A stretch of DNA of 64,000 nt, from positions 1 through 64,000 of IMG/VR virus record IMGVR_UViG_3300035162_002243, one strand, 5' to 3'. Origin of the DNA: a virus. Position 1 is the stretch's first letter; the number at the start of each line of letters is the position of its first letter. Made by a program: the position numbers and the translations under genes. The notes below the pieces were generated by a model, which ran no database searches, had not been told where the DNA came from, and was given only the letters and a program-made list of their open reading frames with translations. Below are positions 45,254 to 53,672 of this stretch, in pieces.

Positions 45254-45269
45254 GTAGCTACATTGCTAC
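45254..45269 (-). promoter_or_regulatory. Leader hairpin of the gp32 mRNA
   Basis: GTAGC (45254-45258) and GCTAC (45265-45269) form a 5-bp stem in the 80-base leader; the leader also carries AGGCACTAA twice. T4 gp32 represses its own mRNA by binding a leader pseudoknot; this hairpin could be an equivalent, but a pseudoknot is not shown. Confidence 0.4.
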
Positions 45270-45310
45270 GGTCTTACTTTAGTGCCTGTTTATATTGTAG
45301 CACAGTTACT

Positions 45311-45339
45311 ATTATATACTGTTCTACTTAGTTTGTCAA
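45311..45339 (-). promoter_or_regulatory. Promoter of the gp32-uvsX operon (AACACTTGACA class)
   Basis: AACACTTGACA with TTGACA at 45339-45334, 17-base spacer, TATAAT at 45316-45311. Confidence 0.92.
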
Positions 45340-45368
45340 GTGTTATTTTGACTTAATTATGAAATAGT

Positions 45369-47528
45369 TTATCTTAATCCAGCTAAATGTTGGATTCTTG
45401 CCATTTCATCATCGTTCCCACTGAGTAATTGTGACATTACACCGTGAGCTTGTTCAACATTATGCTCGCCATAGTCTTTTTCGACTGCGGTTAGCACTGC
45501 TGTTTCACCTTTTGGAAAAGCATTTGTAGTATAATCGTACATACTCTTAATATACTCTTCTAAAGGAATCTCTTCGTTCTTTTGTTCCTGTTCGCCTTCT
45601 TCTGACTCGTGGTCCTTGTCCTTCATCACAGTGCCATCAGGCATTGTGTGTGTAGGCTCTTTACCGAATGCCATATCTAGTAGTTTATAACCACCGTATA
45701 TTGCCGCTACTACTGCCGCAATAGGAAGCGCATTACGTGCCGCCATTGTAGCAATTTGGTTAATATTTGGAATATTAGCTAGTGCGCCTTTGCCAAATGC
45801 CATTAAGTCATCTGCGCTAGACACAATTTTATCGCCAGCCGCCGCCAGTGCATCTGGTATTGCATCCATGGCATCGCCTACTTTGTCTACTACATATGCA
45901 CCACCGCCTATTGCGGCTGATTTTCCTGGATTTTTAACTATTGTTTTAGCTGTGCCTGCAACACCTTTGCCTGCTAAATTAGCAATAGTACTAAGTGTTT
46001 CTTTATTGCCGCCAATTTTTGGAAGTACTTTTGCAAGTGCGCCACCAACAATTTTTAATAAATTTTCATCTAGTTGACTTTCAGCTACTAATTCTTCTAA
46101 TGTAGTCTGCGGTCCACGTTCGTGATTTGAACTAGAAATAATAGTATCTAAGTGTTCAGCATAATCGTGATCCATGTCAACTACACCTTCGTCAGCATCG
46201 TGAATCCCGTTGCCATTATCGTCAACCCAATGATCGCCATTTTCGTCGTGTACATCATGTGAACAATTTGTAGTTGGATTATGTGGTGTATCTCCGCAAT
46301 CTTTACAGTGATACTCACTACCCATAGCTTCGTTTTGTTTTGCATCTTGAGTTGTTTGATCATTTTCGCGATTAATAATAGATAAAACTACATCACTGCC
46401 AGGTCCTTGATCGCCCCAATCATCTGTAACAACATCTACTATTTTTTCAATTTTTAGTTCTGCTATTGGAAATGTTATGTTTCGATTAGTGATTGCACCA
46501 ACTACTTCATCATACCAAGAATCGATCATTTGTTCATCAGCTTCTGATCCACCTTCGCCTAATAACTCTTCCGGTCCTAGATCTACTACTTTATTTGCTT
46601 CACTTACTAACTTATAAATGTACGGAAATACATCTTTTAATTCTTCGTTAAACTGTTTGATAGTAAGTTGAGCAGTCCAGTCAGTTGCAATGTCTTCTGG
46701 AACATCTTCCATTACAGTTTGTTCAAAGTTTGCAAATGACTCTTTGTAATATGATTCTCTTTGAAGCATTTCTACAGTCTTCTTAACTGTATTAAGTCTT
46801 TCGTTAACTGTGTCCATATACCCTGCTAAACCTTCAGCCATTACACTTGAGCGATTCATGTATGTTTTAAATTTACGTAGGTTTGCTAATTCTTCTGAAA
46901 GACCTGTAATATGCTTGCCGAATACATCGTAAGCATTGCCACCTTCTGCAACGTGACGAGCCATTGCTCTGGCACCGTTTAAGTGTCTGAATGGATATTT
47001 AAATCTTTCACCGGCATCACTTTCAATATAAATGCTGTGTACGTTTTGTGTACGTCCTGCGGCATTTTCCATATTAACTGGGCCTGCGTGTTTAACAACT
47101 AGTCTTGCTGTTCCTACATTCTGGTAGCTAGTTCTGCTAGTACCATACATTTTTGATTCGCTCATTTGTTTCTCCGTGCTAAGGTATTCGTAATCTCGTT
47201 TATCTAAGTTTGATTTAGTAATATCTCGTGTGTCAAAATTTAACATTCTTTTCTTTGCAAATACCCGCAATTCTTTTAAGAAGTCATACCATTTAGATTT
47301 AAGTACATTTTCGTCTTCTGAAAACAAGTCTTGCCCGTACATAATTGTAAGACTATCTTGATCAATGTTTACATTAACCTTTTTACCGTCTGCAAAATCA
47401 AATTCAAAGAATCTAGCTTCGTTAGGTTTATTAGTGATAGTTGCTGACTCGTCACCTACTGTTATGTTAGGAAAACGTCCACGTATTTTATTAAATAGTT
47501 CTGTCGAAATAGTTTCAAGGTTTTTCAT
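45369..47528 (-). CDS. Large conserved virion-associated protein (719 aa)
   Basis: 719 aa, next to the terminase. The N-terminal half (KMYGTSRTSYQNVGTARLVVKHAGPVN, YPFRHLNGARAMARHVAEGGNAYDVFG) is seen in marine T4-like phages as a structural protein of unknown function. Residues about 395-440 hold CKDCGDTPHNPTTNCSHDVHDENGDHWVDDNGNGIHDADEG: a cysteine/histidine cluster followed by EF-hand-like DxNG/DxD loops that could bind zinc and calcium. Residues 515-610 are Gly/Ala-rich with a hydrophobic segment (LPIAAVVAAIYGGYKLLDM). Its start is five bases after GATAAATA, so leaderless late expression is likely. Confidence 0.65.
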   Translation of the reverse strand: MKNLETISTELFNKIRGRFPNITVGDESATITNKPNEARFFEFDFADGKKVNVNIDQDSLTIMYGQDLFSEDENVLKSKWYDFLKELRVFAKKRMLNFDTRDITKSNLDKRDYEYLSTEKQMSESKMYGTSRTSYQNVGTARLVVKHAGPVNMENAAGRTQNVHSIYIESDAGERFKYPFRHLNGARAMARHVAEGGNAYDVFGKHITGLSEELANLRKFKTYMNRSSVMAEGLAGYMDTVNERLNTVKKTVEMLQRESYYKESFANFEQTVMEDVPEDIATDWTAQLTIKQFNEELKDVFPYIYKLVSEANKVVDLGPEELLGEGGSEADEQMIDSWYDEVVGAITNRNITFPIAELKIEKIVDVVTDDWGDQGPGSDVVLSIINRENDQTTQDAKQNEAMGSEYHCKDCGDTPHNPTTNCSHDVHDENGDHWVDDNGNGIHDADEGVVDMDHDYAEHLDTIISSSNHERGPQTTLEELVAESQLDENLLKIVGGALAKVLPKIGGNKETLSTIANLAGKGVAGTAKTIVKNPGKSAAIGGGAYVVDKVGDAMDAIPDALAAAGDKIVSSADDLMAFGKGALANIPNINQIATMAARNALPIAAVVAAIYGGYKLLDMAFGKEPTHTMPDGTVMKDKDHESEEGEQEQKNEEIPLEEYIKSMYDYTTNAFPKGETAVLTAVEKDYGEHNVEQAHGVMSQLLSGNDDEMARIQHLAGLR

Positions 47529-47533
47529 ATTAA

Positions 47534-47541
47534 TATTTATC
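47534..47541 (-). promoter_or_regulatory. Late-type promoter GATAAATA before the 719-aa gene
   Basis: GATAAATA on the minus strand, then TTAAT and ATG; overlaps the terminase stop (47537). Confidence 0.75.
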
Positions 47542-49123
47542 CATAACCGCCACTAATGAAGATAGGCATTGGCGGCTCGTAGTCACTTTCGTTATCTGCT
47601 TGTGTAAAGGTATTATAGATTCTTGGATCCCAGTCTTTAAGTACTGCCATCATGCGCAATGCAAGTAGCGTAGCACTAACTAAGTCGTCATTAGATCCTG
47701 GTTTAGCACCAAAACTTGTACCAGTAGCAACATATGCTTTTAATTCTGATAATAATGCGGCACTGTTAATAGTAATTTTGTCGTTCTCGATCATTGTTTT
47801 AAGTCTACTACATGCTGTAATTTTAGTACCATGTGTAGTGTTAAATCCTTTACGGAACTTTCTCACATGTCCTTTGCGCATAGGTTCACTTACAAATAAC
47901 CCTGGAATGTTTTCTTCACCTACATCATTAATAACAATTAATGCGGCTTCGCCAATACTGTTGTTTTCAACACTCCAGTATATGTTACTGCCATTTGTTC
48001 CGCAACTGTCTTTTAGGTGTGTACATATATCTTTTAGTATCCTAATTTGTGCAGGAATAGGAGTTTCGTTATGGCGCCATTCTCCAATTTGTTTATAACT
48101 AGGAAGCTCAAATATTTGTATGGCCGCAAAGTCACCACCTGTACCCATACTTGGATCTAGTGCTACTGCATAATTTTCATCAGGAGTAGGCTTTCCAAAC
48201 CAACGTGTTTGCCCCATATTTAATATAGGAGTAGTTGATTCCATTGATGCTAACTTAATACTATTAATTAATGTTTCGTCGAATACAAGGAATTCACAGC
48301 CATACTCACGACGGAACTTTTCTTCACCAATTCGACCAATTTCGTTACGCTTCCATTCTTCGTCTCTATCTGGATGCTCGTCCCAACTACAGGTAAATCC
48401 ATGAAATCCGTTTGAGCCGATGTTGCCTTCGTTACCGTGTGCATCAAACTTGTTTTGCGATTCTTTCCAGATAATAGCAAATGTATCTTCATCACTGTTT
48501 GGTGTACTTGTAATAATAGCGCGGCCACCTGTTGCTAGTGTAGGCGATATTGATGTCCAAAATTCTTCTGCAATGTTTGGATTAACAAATGCAAACTCGT
48601 CACAGTATAGTAATGATATGGACATACCACGTCCTGTATTACCTGTTGTGGTAGCACTAACAATACGAGAACCGTTTTCAAATTCCATACTACCTTTGTT
48701 GTAGTTTGTAACACCTGCACGTATATGGTCTGGACAACTTTCGTATACATACCTAATACGTTGCATAATTTCTTGTGCGCCTGTGTACTTGTGTGCGGCA
48801 ATTAGAATAGTTTGATCTGCAAAAAACATTGCATACCAAGCAAGGTATATTGCGGCAGTAGTAGTCTTTCCTGTTTGTCTTGGTAACATGTTAACATTAA
48901 ATCTATGATCGTGATAAGATTTAAGTAGTCGTGTTTGGTACTCAAATGGATCAAACAATAGTTTACCTTTTACAGGATGCTGAATAAAAGAAAACTTTCT
49001 AGCAAAGTGCATGTATCCGTTAACAGGATCCATACATTTCATTAAGTCTTCAACTTGTGCATCCGTAAATGTTTCTGTTTTATTCGCCTTCTTGATTAAG
49101 ACGCCGTCTAATGATGTACTCAT
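47537..49123 (-). CDS. gp17: Terminase large subunit gp17 (528 aa)
   Basis: ATP-driven DNA packaging motor and headful nuclease. ATPase domain: NMLPRQTGKTTTAAIYL (residues about 78-94, Walker A), LLYCDEFAFV (about 172-181, Walker B). Nuclease domain: YAVALDPSMGTGGDFAAIQIF (about 310-330), the RNase H-like site. 528 aa, typical for marine T4-like gp17. The small subunit gene is at 51065. The ATG follows AGTAAATA by five bases and has no Shine-Dalgarno. Confidence 0.97.
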   Translation of the reverse strand: MSTSLDGVLIKKANKTETFTDAQVEDLMKCMDPVNGYMHFARKFSFIQHPVKGKLLFDPFEYQTRLLKSYHDHRFNVNMLPRQTGKTTTAAIYLAWYAMFFADQTILIAAHKYTGAQEIMQRIRYVYESCPDHIRAGVTNYNKGSMEFENGSRIVSATTTGNTGRGMSISLLYCDEFAFVNPNIAEEFWTSISPTLATGGRAIITSTPNSDEDTFAIIWKESQNKFDAHGNEGNIGSNGFHGFTCSWDEHPDRDEEWKRNEIGRIGEEKFRREYGCEFLVFDETLINSIKLASMESTTPILNMGQTRWFGKPTPDENYAVALDPSMGTGGDFAAIQIFELPSYKQIGEWRHNETPIPAQIRILKDICTHLKDSCGTNGSNIYWSVENNSIGEAALIVINDVGEENIPGLFVSEPMRKGHVRKFRKGFNTTHGTKITACSRLKTMIENDKITINSAALLSELKAYVATGTSFGAKPGSNDDLVSATLLALRMMAVLKDWDPRIYNTFTQADNESDYEPPMPIFISGGYG

Positions 49124-49128
49124 ACTAC

Positions 49129-49164
49129 TATTTACTCAAAAAAATAGAGCCCGGAGGCTCTATT
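49129..49164 (-). promoter_or_regulatory. Stem-loop plus late promoter cassette before the terminase
   Basis: Minus strand: AATAGAGCC/GGCTCTATT hairpin (49164-49143) followed by a run of seven T, then AGTAAATA (49136-49129) and GTAGT ATG. A terminator of the upstream gene and the late promoter of gp17 are fused. Confidence 0.8.
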
Positions 49165-49189
49165 GAAATAATACTACTATTTGTAATTG

Positions 49190-49603
49190 TTATGTTGCTG
49201 TTAGTGTTGCGGCCGCTGTTACTAGTGACCCACTTGTATCAATTGTATTTGGTCCAACTGCTGTAACTGTACTTGTCGGATAGTTTGCCGCTTTACCAAT
49301 TATTCTAATACGACTTTGTATATCACCTGCTGATGCACTTGAATCACATACAACAGTCATTGTACCACTGTTGTCGTTAGTAGTCATATACACTATAGGA
49401 TTAATTTCTCTAACAATAGCTTCTACTGTTTCAATAGCAATAACACTAGGAGATCCAGCGTTCTCTGCATCATCTTCTGCTCTTAGATCAACTGCTGTAC
49501 CGTTTGCAATTTTTACTAAAATTTTAAATGCTTTTGCTCCCGGAGTATATACTGTACCAGCCGCTACTTGTAACGATCCTGTTTTTCTTGCTATAGCTAC
49601 CAT
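49190..49603 (-). CDS. Small putative virion protein (137 aa)
   Basis: 137 aa, beta-rich with Thr/Ala/Val-rich C-terminus. No named family. Located between the Gly/Ala-rich protein gene and the terminase, so a head decoration or internal protein is possible. The IVYMTTNDNSGTMTVVCDSSASAGDIQSRIRIIG region (residues about 69-102) is a likely beta-sandwich. Stop codon shares bases with the preceding gene start region; a terminator hairpin follows. Confidence 0.6.
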   Translation of the reverse strand: MVAIARKTGSLQVAAGTVYTPGAKAFKILVKIANGTAVDLRAEDDAENAGSPSVIAIETVEAIVREINPIVYMTTNDNSGTMTVVCDSSASAGDIQSRIRIIGKAANYPTSTVTAVGPNTIDTSGSLVTAAATLTAT

Positions 49604-50490
49604 TAGTTATTCTCCTCAGCGTTATCTTTAATGTCTTGCTTAACCTCAGCATAGTCTGCGCCAGGGTATTTCTTCTCAAATTCTGCTTTGCTCATGCCTT
49701 CTTCGCAATCCTGCATCATGGCTTTTACACCGCCTTCTTTAACAATAGATTCGCCTGTGTACTCTTTGTATAATGTAGAAAGCTCTTCTTTAATCTTACT
49801 TGCTAGTGCCATTGGATTGTCTCCACCTGCTACTGGTGCATGTGATTTCTTAGATTTGTTAAGATCTGTGCCGCCTCTAATTACGTCACTTACATCACCG
49901 TACTGCTCATCTGGTGCGTTAGCATAGTCTTCATCAGTTTCTTCGCCAGTAACTTTATCACCTAATGCTCCGCCGATTGCCGCGCCTGCTACTTTTGGAG
50001 CCATTTTACCTGCAATGCCACCTAATGCTCCGCCGATTGCCGCGCCAGCTGGGCCAGCCAAACTTCCTAGTGCCGCACCTGCTTTTGCACCCATAGCACC
50101 TGTTGCAGTCGAAGCTACTCCGCCTGTTGCTGTATCCAGTGCGTCTGCACCCGCCGCTCCTGCGGCACCGCCTGCTAGTGTTCCTAGTACGCCTGCTTGT
50201 AGATCTTGGTCACCTGGTACATTGTCTTGTCCTGGAATACCCGGATCATCATTTGCACCGTCTACGGTTGCTCTAAATTTTTCAATGTCTGCTCTTGGAT
50301 TAAGTGAATGCATTGCATCTACTGGCTTTGCGTCCATGCCAGCGTTACGCATCATTGCCATAAGCTGACCAACTTGTCCTGCGTCATCTGCTGTCATTGA
50401 GATGTTCATTGATGCAGATTCTGTTAGTTCTTGTTTTTTGCTAGGTGCGTCAATAGCATCCATTTTAGCAATCATGTCTTTAATGTTCAT
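49603..50490 (-). CDS. Glycine-zipper virion-associated protein (295 aa)
   Basis: 295 aa with a long Gly/Ala-rich central part (residues about 99-180: repeats GALGGIAGK, GAAIGGALG, AGAALGSLAG) of glycine-zipper type, which can form membrane-inserting helices or oligomers. Flanks are polar and helical. Two almost identical DNA blocks (50022-50041 and 49965-49984, each including AATGCTCCGCCGATTGCCGC) encode the IGGALG repeats. Location among packaging genes suggests an internal head or ejected protein; the membrane-insertion role is inferred. Confidence 0.6.
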   Translation of the reverse strand: MNIKDMIAKMDAIDAPSKKQELTESASMNISMTADDAGQVGQLMAMMRNAGMDAKPVDAMHSLNPRADIEKFRATVDGANDDPGIPGQDNVPGDQDLQAGVLGTLAGGAAGAAGADALDTATGGVASTATGAMGAKAGAALGSLAGPAGAAIGGALGGIAGKMAPKVAGAAIGGALGDKVTGEETDEDYANAPDEQYGDVSDVIRGGTDLNKSKKSHAPVAGGDNPMALASKIKEELSTLYKEYTGESIVKEGGVKAMMQDCEEGMSKAEFEKKYPGADYAEVKQDIKDNAEENN

Positions 50491-51044
50491 TATTTACTCC
50501 CTACTGGTGAAACAGTATTTTCTTTATCAGTAATGTCTTTACCTTCGCCAGGCTTAACATCTTGTATTGGATCAGCTCTTCCTGAGCGTGTACTTTCAAG
50601 TTCTTTTAGTAGTTCCATAACTCTATTTGAACCTACTTGTTCTTGAGCATTTGGATCGCCGCCCATGTCTTCTGTTTCTAGTTTACTAACATATGGCGTT
50701 TCATCGTCAATTTCTTGATATGCGATTCTTGGATCATTCTTTGTTCTTACAATAACCATTGCTCTATCTAAAGTGCAACACATTGACAAATATTCCGATA
50801 GTACTTCTGGCGTACTTGGATAGTTTAATCCCGCTTCCCAGTAAGTAACTTCGCAATTTTGTAGTTGTGGAAAATCTAGTGGTTTTTCTTGTATTGGGGT
50901 TTTCTTTCCTGCACCAAGAGAGTTTACACTGAATTTTTGTAGTGCAGTTTCCATGGTATCTTCAAAGCCCTCAGGTAACTCGCCTGCTACGCCAATTGAA
51001 AATTCATATACTTTTTTTGCTTCTGTTAGATATTTGTTAAACAT
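50490..51044 (-). CDS. Putative virion protein (184 aa)
   Basis: 184 aa: an N-terminal domain MFNKYLTEAKKVYEFSIGVAGELPEGFEDTMETALQKF (alpha-beta, residues 1-38), a short Cys pair in LSMCCTLDRAM (about 86-96) and a polar, disordered tail. Occurs near gp16/gp17 in marine T4-like phages; function unknown. Late element GATAAATA at 51066-51073, ribosome-binding site AAGGACGG. Confidence 0.6.
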   Translation of the reverse strand: MFNKYLTEAKKVYEFSIGVAGELPEGFEDTMETALQKFSVNSLGAGKKTPIQEKPLDFPQLQNCEVTYWEAGLNYPSTPEVLSEYLSMCCTLDRAMVIVRTKNDPRIAYQEIDDETPYVSKLETEDMGGDPNAQEQVGSNRVMELLKELESTRSGRADPIQDVKPGEGKDITDKENTVSPVGSK

Positions 51045-51064
51045 AATGATCCGTCCTTATAAAA

Positions 51065-51556
51065 TTATTTATCCATATTCTTTAGTTTTTCAAGTAAACT
51101 GTTCCGATCTGTTACAATATACCCTTCACCATTAAGTACATCACCCTCACCTGGAGCCTTGCCATCCTTGTCCATTTTTTCTTTTTTAAGCTGTAAGTCA
51201 ATCATTTTTAGTTTTTTATCTAGCTTTGCTACCTTAGCATCCAAACTAGTCTTCAACATTCCGCCTGCAACTTCAAAAACTCTGCCGCTATAACGACTTT
51301 CAACATTCATTCCTAGATCCATTAGATCATCATATGCATCCATAGCCTTTTGTGCAATTTCATTTAGCTCTTTATCAGCCATTTCGCCAAGGCCTTTTAC
51401 AGCTGGTAATGCACCTGCAATTTTGTCAAACTCTGCAATGTCTCTAAGAGTTTCATTCTGGAGTTCAATTACTTCTTTTTTGTCTTTTTTCTTATCTTCC
51501 TTGATAATGTCTTTACTATCAGGCAAGTCTAGGAGTTCTTCTAATTTCTTTGTCAT
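51065..51556 (-). CDS. gp16: Terminase small subunit gp16 (163 aa)
   Basis: Regulator of packaging initiation. Helical, with the pattern VAGGMLKTSLDAKVAKLDKKLKMIDLQLKKEK (residues about 96-127) that is characteristic of gp16 coiled-coil oligomerisation. Charged N-terminal part with an Asp/Lys-rich stretch. Size (163 aa) matches T4 gp16 (164). Lies close to gp4 and gp17, as expected. Late promoter GATAAATA lies upstream in the gp4 end. Confidence 0.8.
   Translation of the reverse strand: MTKKLEELLDLPDSKDIIKEDKKKDKKEVIELQNETLRDIAEFDKIAGALPAVKGLGEMADKELNEIAQKAMDAYDDLMDLGMNVESRYSGRVFEVAGGMLKTSLDAKVAKLDKKLKMIDLQLKKEKMDKDGKAPGEGDVLNGEGYIVTDRNSLLEKLKNMDK
51066..51073 (-). promoter_or_regulatory. 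Late-type promoter GATAAATA
   Basis: GATAAATA on the minus strand, 21 bases before the ATG at 51044. Confidence 0.7.
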
Positions 51557-51582
51557 TATACTCTCACATTAACTGCTACTAT

Positions 51583-51590
51583 TATTTATC
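51583..51590 (-). promoter_or_regulatory. Late-type promoter GATAAATA before gp16
   Basis: GATAAATA on the minus strand overlapping the stop region of the gp4 gene, 26 bases before the gp16 start. Confidence 0.7.
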
Positions 51591-52023
51591 GTTTTCCTTG
51601 ATGGAACATGTCCTTTTCTGTAATAACTCTAAAACTAATGCCTTTAGACTTACAGTATGCCCTTGCGGCTTCCCATTTGGCGGCATTTAAAATAGCGTGT
51701 GCTTGATTGTGTTTTGATTTACCAGCATTTTCCATAGTAGTTTGGTTATCAGGTTTTACTTCTATAAGCTCAACCATATTTTTACCTTTTTTAGTTTTAT
51801 ATTGTATGAAAAAGTCAGGTACGTAAATAGTGTGACGTCCTGTTAATGGATTTCTATAAGGAATTTTTACTGCTTCACTGGCCCATGCTTGTATAGCAGG
51901 ATTTTCATCACAAAATTTCATAAAATGAAACTCCCAACTACTACGATAAGTTGGTGATTTTTTGCCTACGTATTTTTCTGCATGTTTAGGAGTAAATTTA
52001 CCGGATGCATATTTGCGTGCCAT
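51586..52023 (-). CDS. gp4: Head completion protein gp4 (145 aa)
   Basis: Head completion protein gp4, with a nuclease-like fold. KFTPKHAEKYVGKKSPTYRSSWEFHFMKFCDENPAIQAWASEAVKIPYRNPLTGRHTIYVPDFFI (residues about 10-74) matches gp4 over its whole length; VPDFF then VELIEVKP give the PD-ExK-type catalytic residues. Normal size (T4 gp4 150 aa). Starts close to the preceding stop (three bases apart). Confidence 0.9.
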   Translation of the reverse strand: MARKYASGKFTPKHAEKYVGKKSPTYRSSWEFHFMKFCDENPAIQAWASEAVKIPYRNPLTGRHTIYVPDFFIQYKTKKGKNMVELIEVKPDNQTTMENAGKSKHNQAHAILNAAKWEAARAYCKSKGISFRVITEKDMFHQGKR

Positions 52024-52026
52024 GGG

Positions 52027-52392
52027 TTACCCCATTATGTTTCTTGATTCTACTGCACTAGCCGTGTTATCGACTCTAAATCCCATAGTGCTAATTTTCT
52101 CTCTATTAAAATTAATAACAGAAGCAACAGCATAACTTAGCTGTAGTTTTTCTAATCCTTTAAGAGTATCTAATAATTCAAATACTTTTATGTTATCAAT
52201 TTTTGCTTGTTGTAATAATACTGCTCCAGTTGACTGTGCGGCACTAGTACCAAACCCTTTTGATTCTAAAAAACCAATTACAGCATCAACTTCGTTACTA
52301 GGATAAGCTAATTGCTTTTGATAGTACGTGTTGAAATAGCGTTTAACATCTTCTTCTTTGTTAGAGATCGACTTTGGTAAATTTAATGACAT
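52027..52392 (-). CDS. Conserved small protein near the baseplate genes (121 aa)
   Basis: 121 aa, helical, with a NREKISTMGFRVDNTASAVESRNIMG tail. Similar proteins lie between gp4 and the gp54-like gene in marine T4-like phages. A structural or chaperone role is possible but not shown. Good ribosome-binding site AGGAGAA (start at 52392). Confidence 0.65.
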   Translation of the reverse strand: MSLNLPKSISNKEEDVKRYFNTYYQKQLAYPSNEVDAVIGFLESKGFGTSAAQSTGAVLLQQAKIDNIKVFELLDTLKGLEKLQLSYAVASVINFNREKISTMGFRVDNTASAVESRNIMG

Positions 52393-52407
52393 ATTATTCT
52401 CCTTCTC

Positions 52408-53580
52408 CTACTTTAAGTTTGGCCCACTAAACGCATTTTGTACGGCATTAGTAGCCTTAGAAAAGACTGCACCTACTCCGCCATTTTGTTGTACATAGTT
52501 TGATGCACCTACTACAACTGCCGCAGATGCCAGTGTAGAAATATCACCGCCGCTACCGCCTTTAGGAAATGCTATGCCTGCTACACCACTGGTATCAATG
52601 CCAGCTGATTGTCCAATTTGTCCTATTGCACTTCCAATTAATTCTTGCCCAATACCACTTCGTGTTAGCCCGCCTGCGTTTCTAAATACGTTTGCGGCTT
52701 GTAGTACAGTCCCAAAGTTTGCTGTGCCACTTGTAATTTGTCCCAGTACTCCCATGCCGCCAGCAAGTACTCCGCTACCGCCTAGTAATGCTGATGCACC
52801 ACCGCCTGCTAATGAAATAGGACTTGGTGTTTTATCATAATGCTCTTCTGCAAATCCCTTAGGACCATTTACTCCAATTGGGCCTCTGCTCATATGCACA
52901 GTTTCGTAATCTAAAGTCATTTGACTTTGCACTAAGTCACTTGCACTATGATCCATTGTGTCATGTTGCCAAGAACTTATCATAGGATTAATTAGTGTAA
53001 ATGAAGTATAAGTTTTTCTAGCTAGTTGGCTAATAGTAATACTAGTAAAAAACGGCTTATAACTATCATTATCAAGTCCGTATCTATACTGGGCACCGTT
53101 GATAGAATTTCCTCTATCATATTGAATGTTTGTTGGTTCAATAGCACCAGCAGGCCCAACACTAGCATAGTTGCCATCTCTATAGTAATACCTATAGTAT
53201 GCTTCCCACATTGCTGTAGTAACACCAAAGTTATCATCGTGAAAACTAATATTAACTGGTTGATAATCAATACGTTTTTGTACAACACGCTTTCTGTTGT
53301 ATTGATGTTTTATGTCTGTTTGAATATTATATGCAGGTAACTGCGCTGTCTTAACAAGCATATTAAGTTCATTCATATGCTTTTGTCTAAGTTGCGGAAT
53401 TACTGCTGTTACATCTGGATTAATATTAAAGGTAACGTGGTAAAGAAACTTTACTTTAGGTGTTAGTCTGTGACTATCGTCAACAAACATACGTGCGGCA
53501 TGTTGAAAGTCGCCCAGTGTACCTTTAGGGTTTAACGCACCCGATGCTAAATTGTCTAAAAAACCGTTTAAGAAGCTCAT
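52408..53580 (-). CDS. Baseplate-tail tube junction-like protein (gp54/gp48-like, 390 aa)
   Basis: N-terminal region (VKFLYHVTFNINPDVTAVIPQLRQKHMNELNMLVKTAQLPAYNIQTDIKHQYNRKRVVQ) resembles the tail-tube fold of gp19, as expected for the initiator proteins gp48/gp54 that start the tube on the baseplate. Residues about 248-345 are Gly/Ala/Ser-rich (LLGGSGVLAGGMGVL) and probably flexible. I choose gp54-like on position next to gp18-gp19, with gp48-like as alternative. Its ATG lies five bases after GCTAAATA; no Shine-Dalgarno. Confidence 0.6.
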   Translation of the reverse strand: MSFLNGFLDNLASGALNPKGTLGDFQHAARMFVDDSHRLTPKVKFLYHVTFNINPDVTAVIPQLRQKHMNELNMLVKTAQLPAYNIQTDIKHQYNRKRVVQKRIDYQPVNISFHDDNFGVTTAMWEAYYRYYYRDGNYASVGPAGAIEPTNIQYDRGNSINGAQYRYGLDNDSYKPFFTSITISQLARKTYTSFTLINPMISSWQHDTMDHSASDLVQSQMTLDYETVHMSRGPIGVNGPKGFAEEHYDKTPSPISLAGGGASALLGGSGVLAGGMGVLGQITSGTANFGTVLQAANVFRNAGGLTRSGIGQELIGSAIGQIGQSAGIDTSGVAGIAFPKGGSGGDISTLASAAVVVGASNYVQQNGGVGAVFSKATNAVQNAFSGPNLK

Positions 53581-53585
53581 ACTAA

Positions 53586-53593
53586 TATTTAGC
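53586..53593 (-). promoter_or_regulatory. Late-type promoter GCTAAATA before the gp54-like gene
   Basis: GCTAAATA on the minus strand, then TTAGT and ATG. The second base deviates from the TATAAATA consensus. Confidence 0.6.
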
Positions 53594-53624
53594 CTTTTCT
53601 GTTAACTACGTAGATAATTAGATC

Positions 53625-53650
53625 ATAAAAAAAGGGACAATTAAGCCCCT
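53625..53650 (-). terminator. Terminator after gp19
   Basis: AGGGGC/GTCCCT stem (one G-U) with a 6-base loop, then TTTTTTT on the minus strand; lies between gp19 and the gp54-like promoter. Confidence 0.8.
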
Positions 53651-53672
53651 CAATTTAATAATATTAGTCGCT

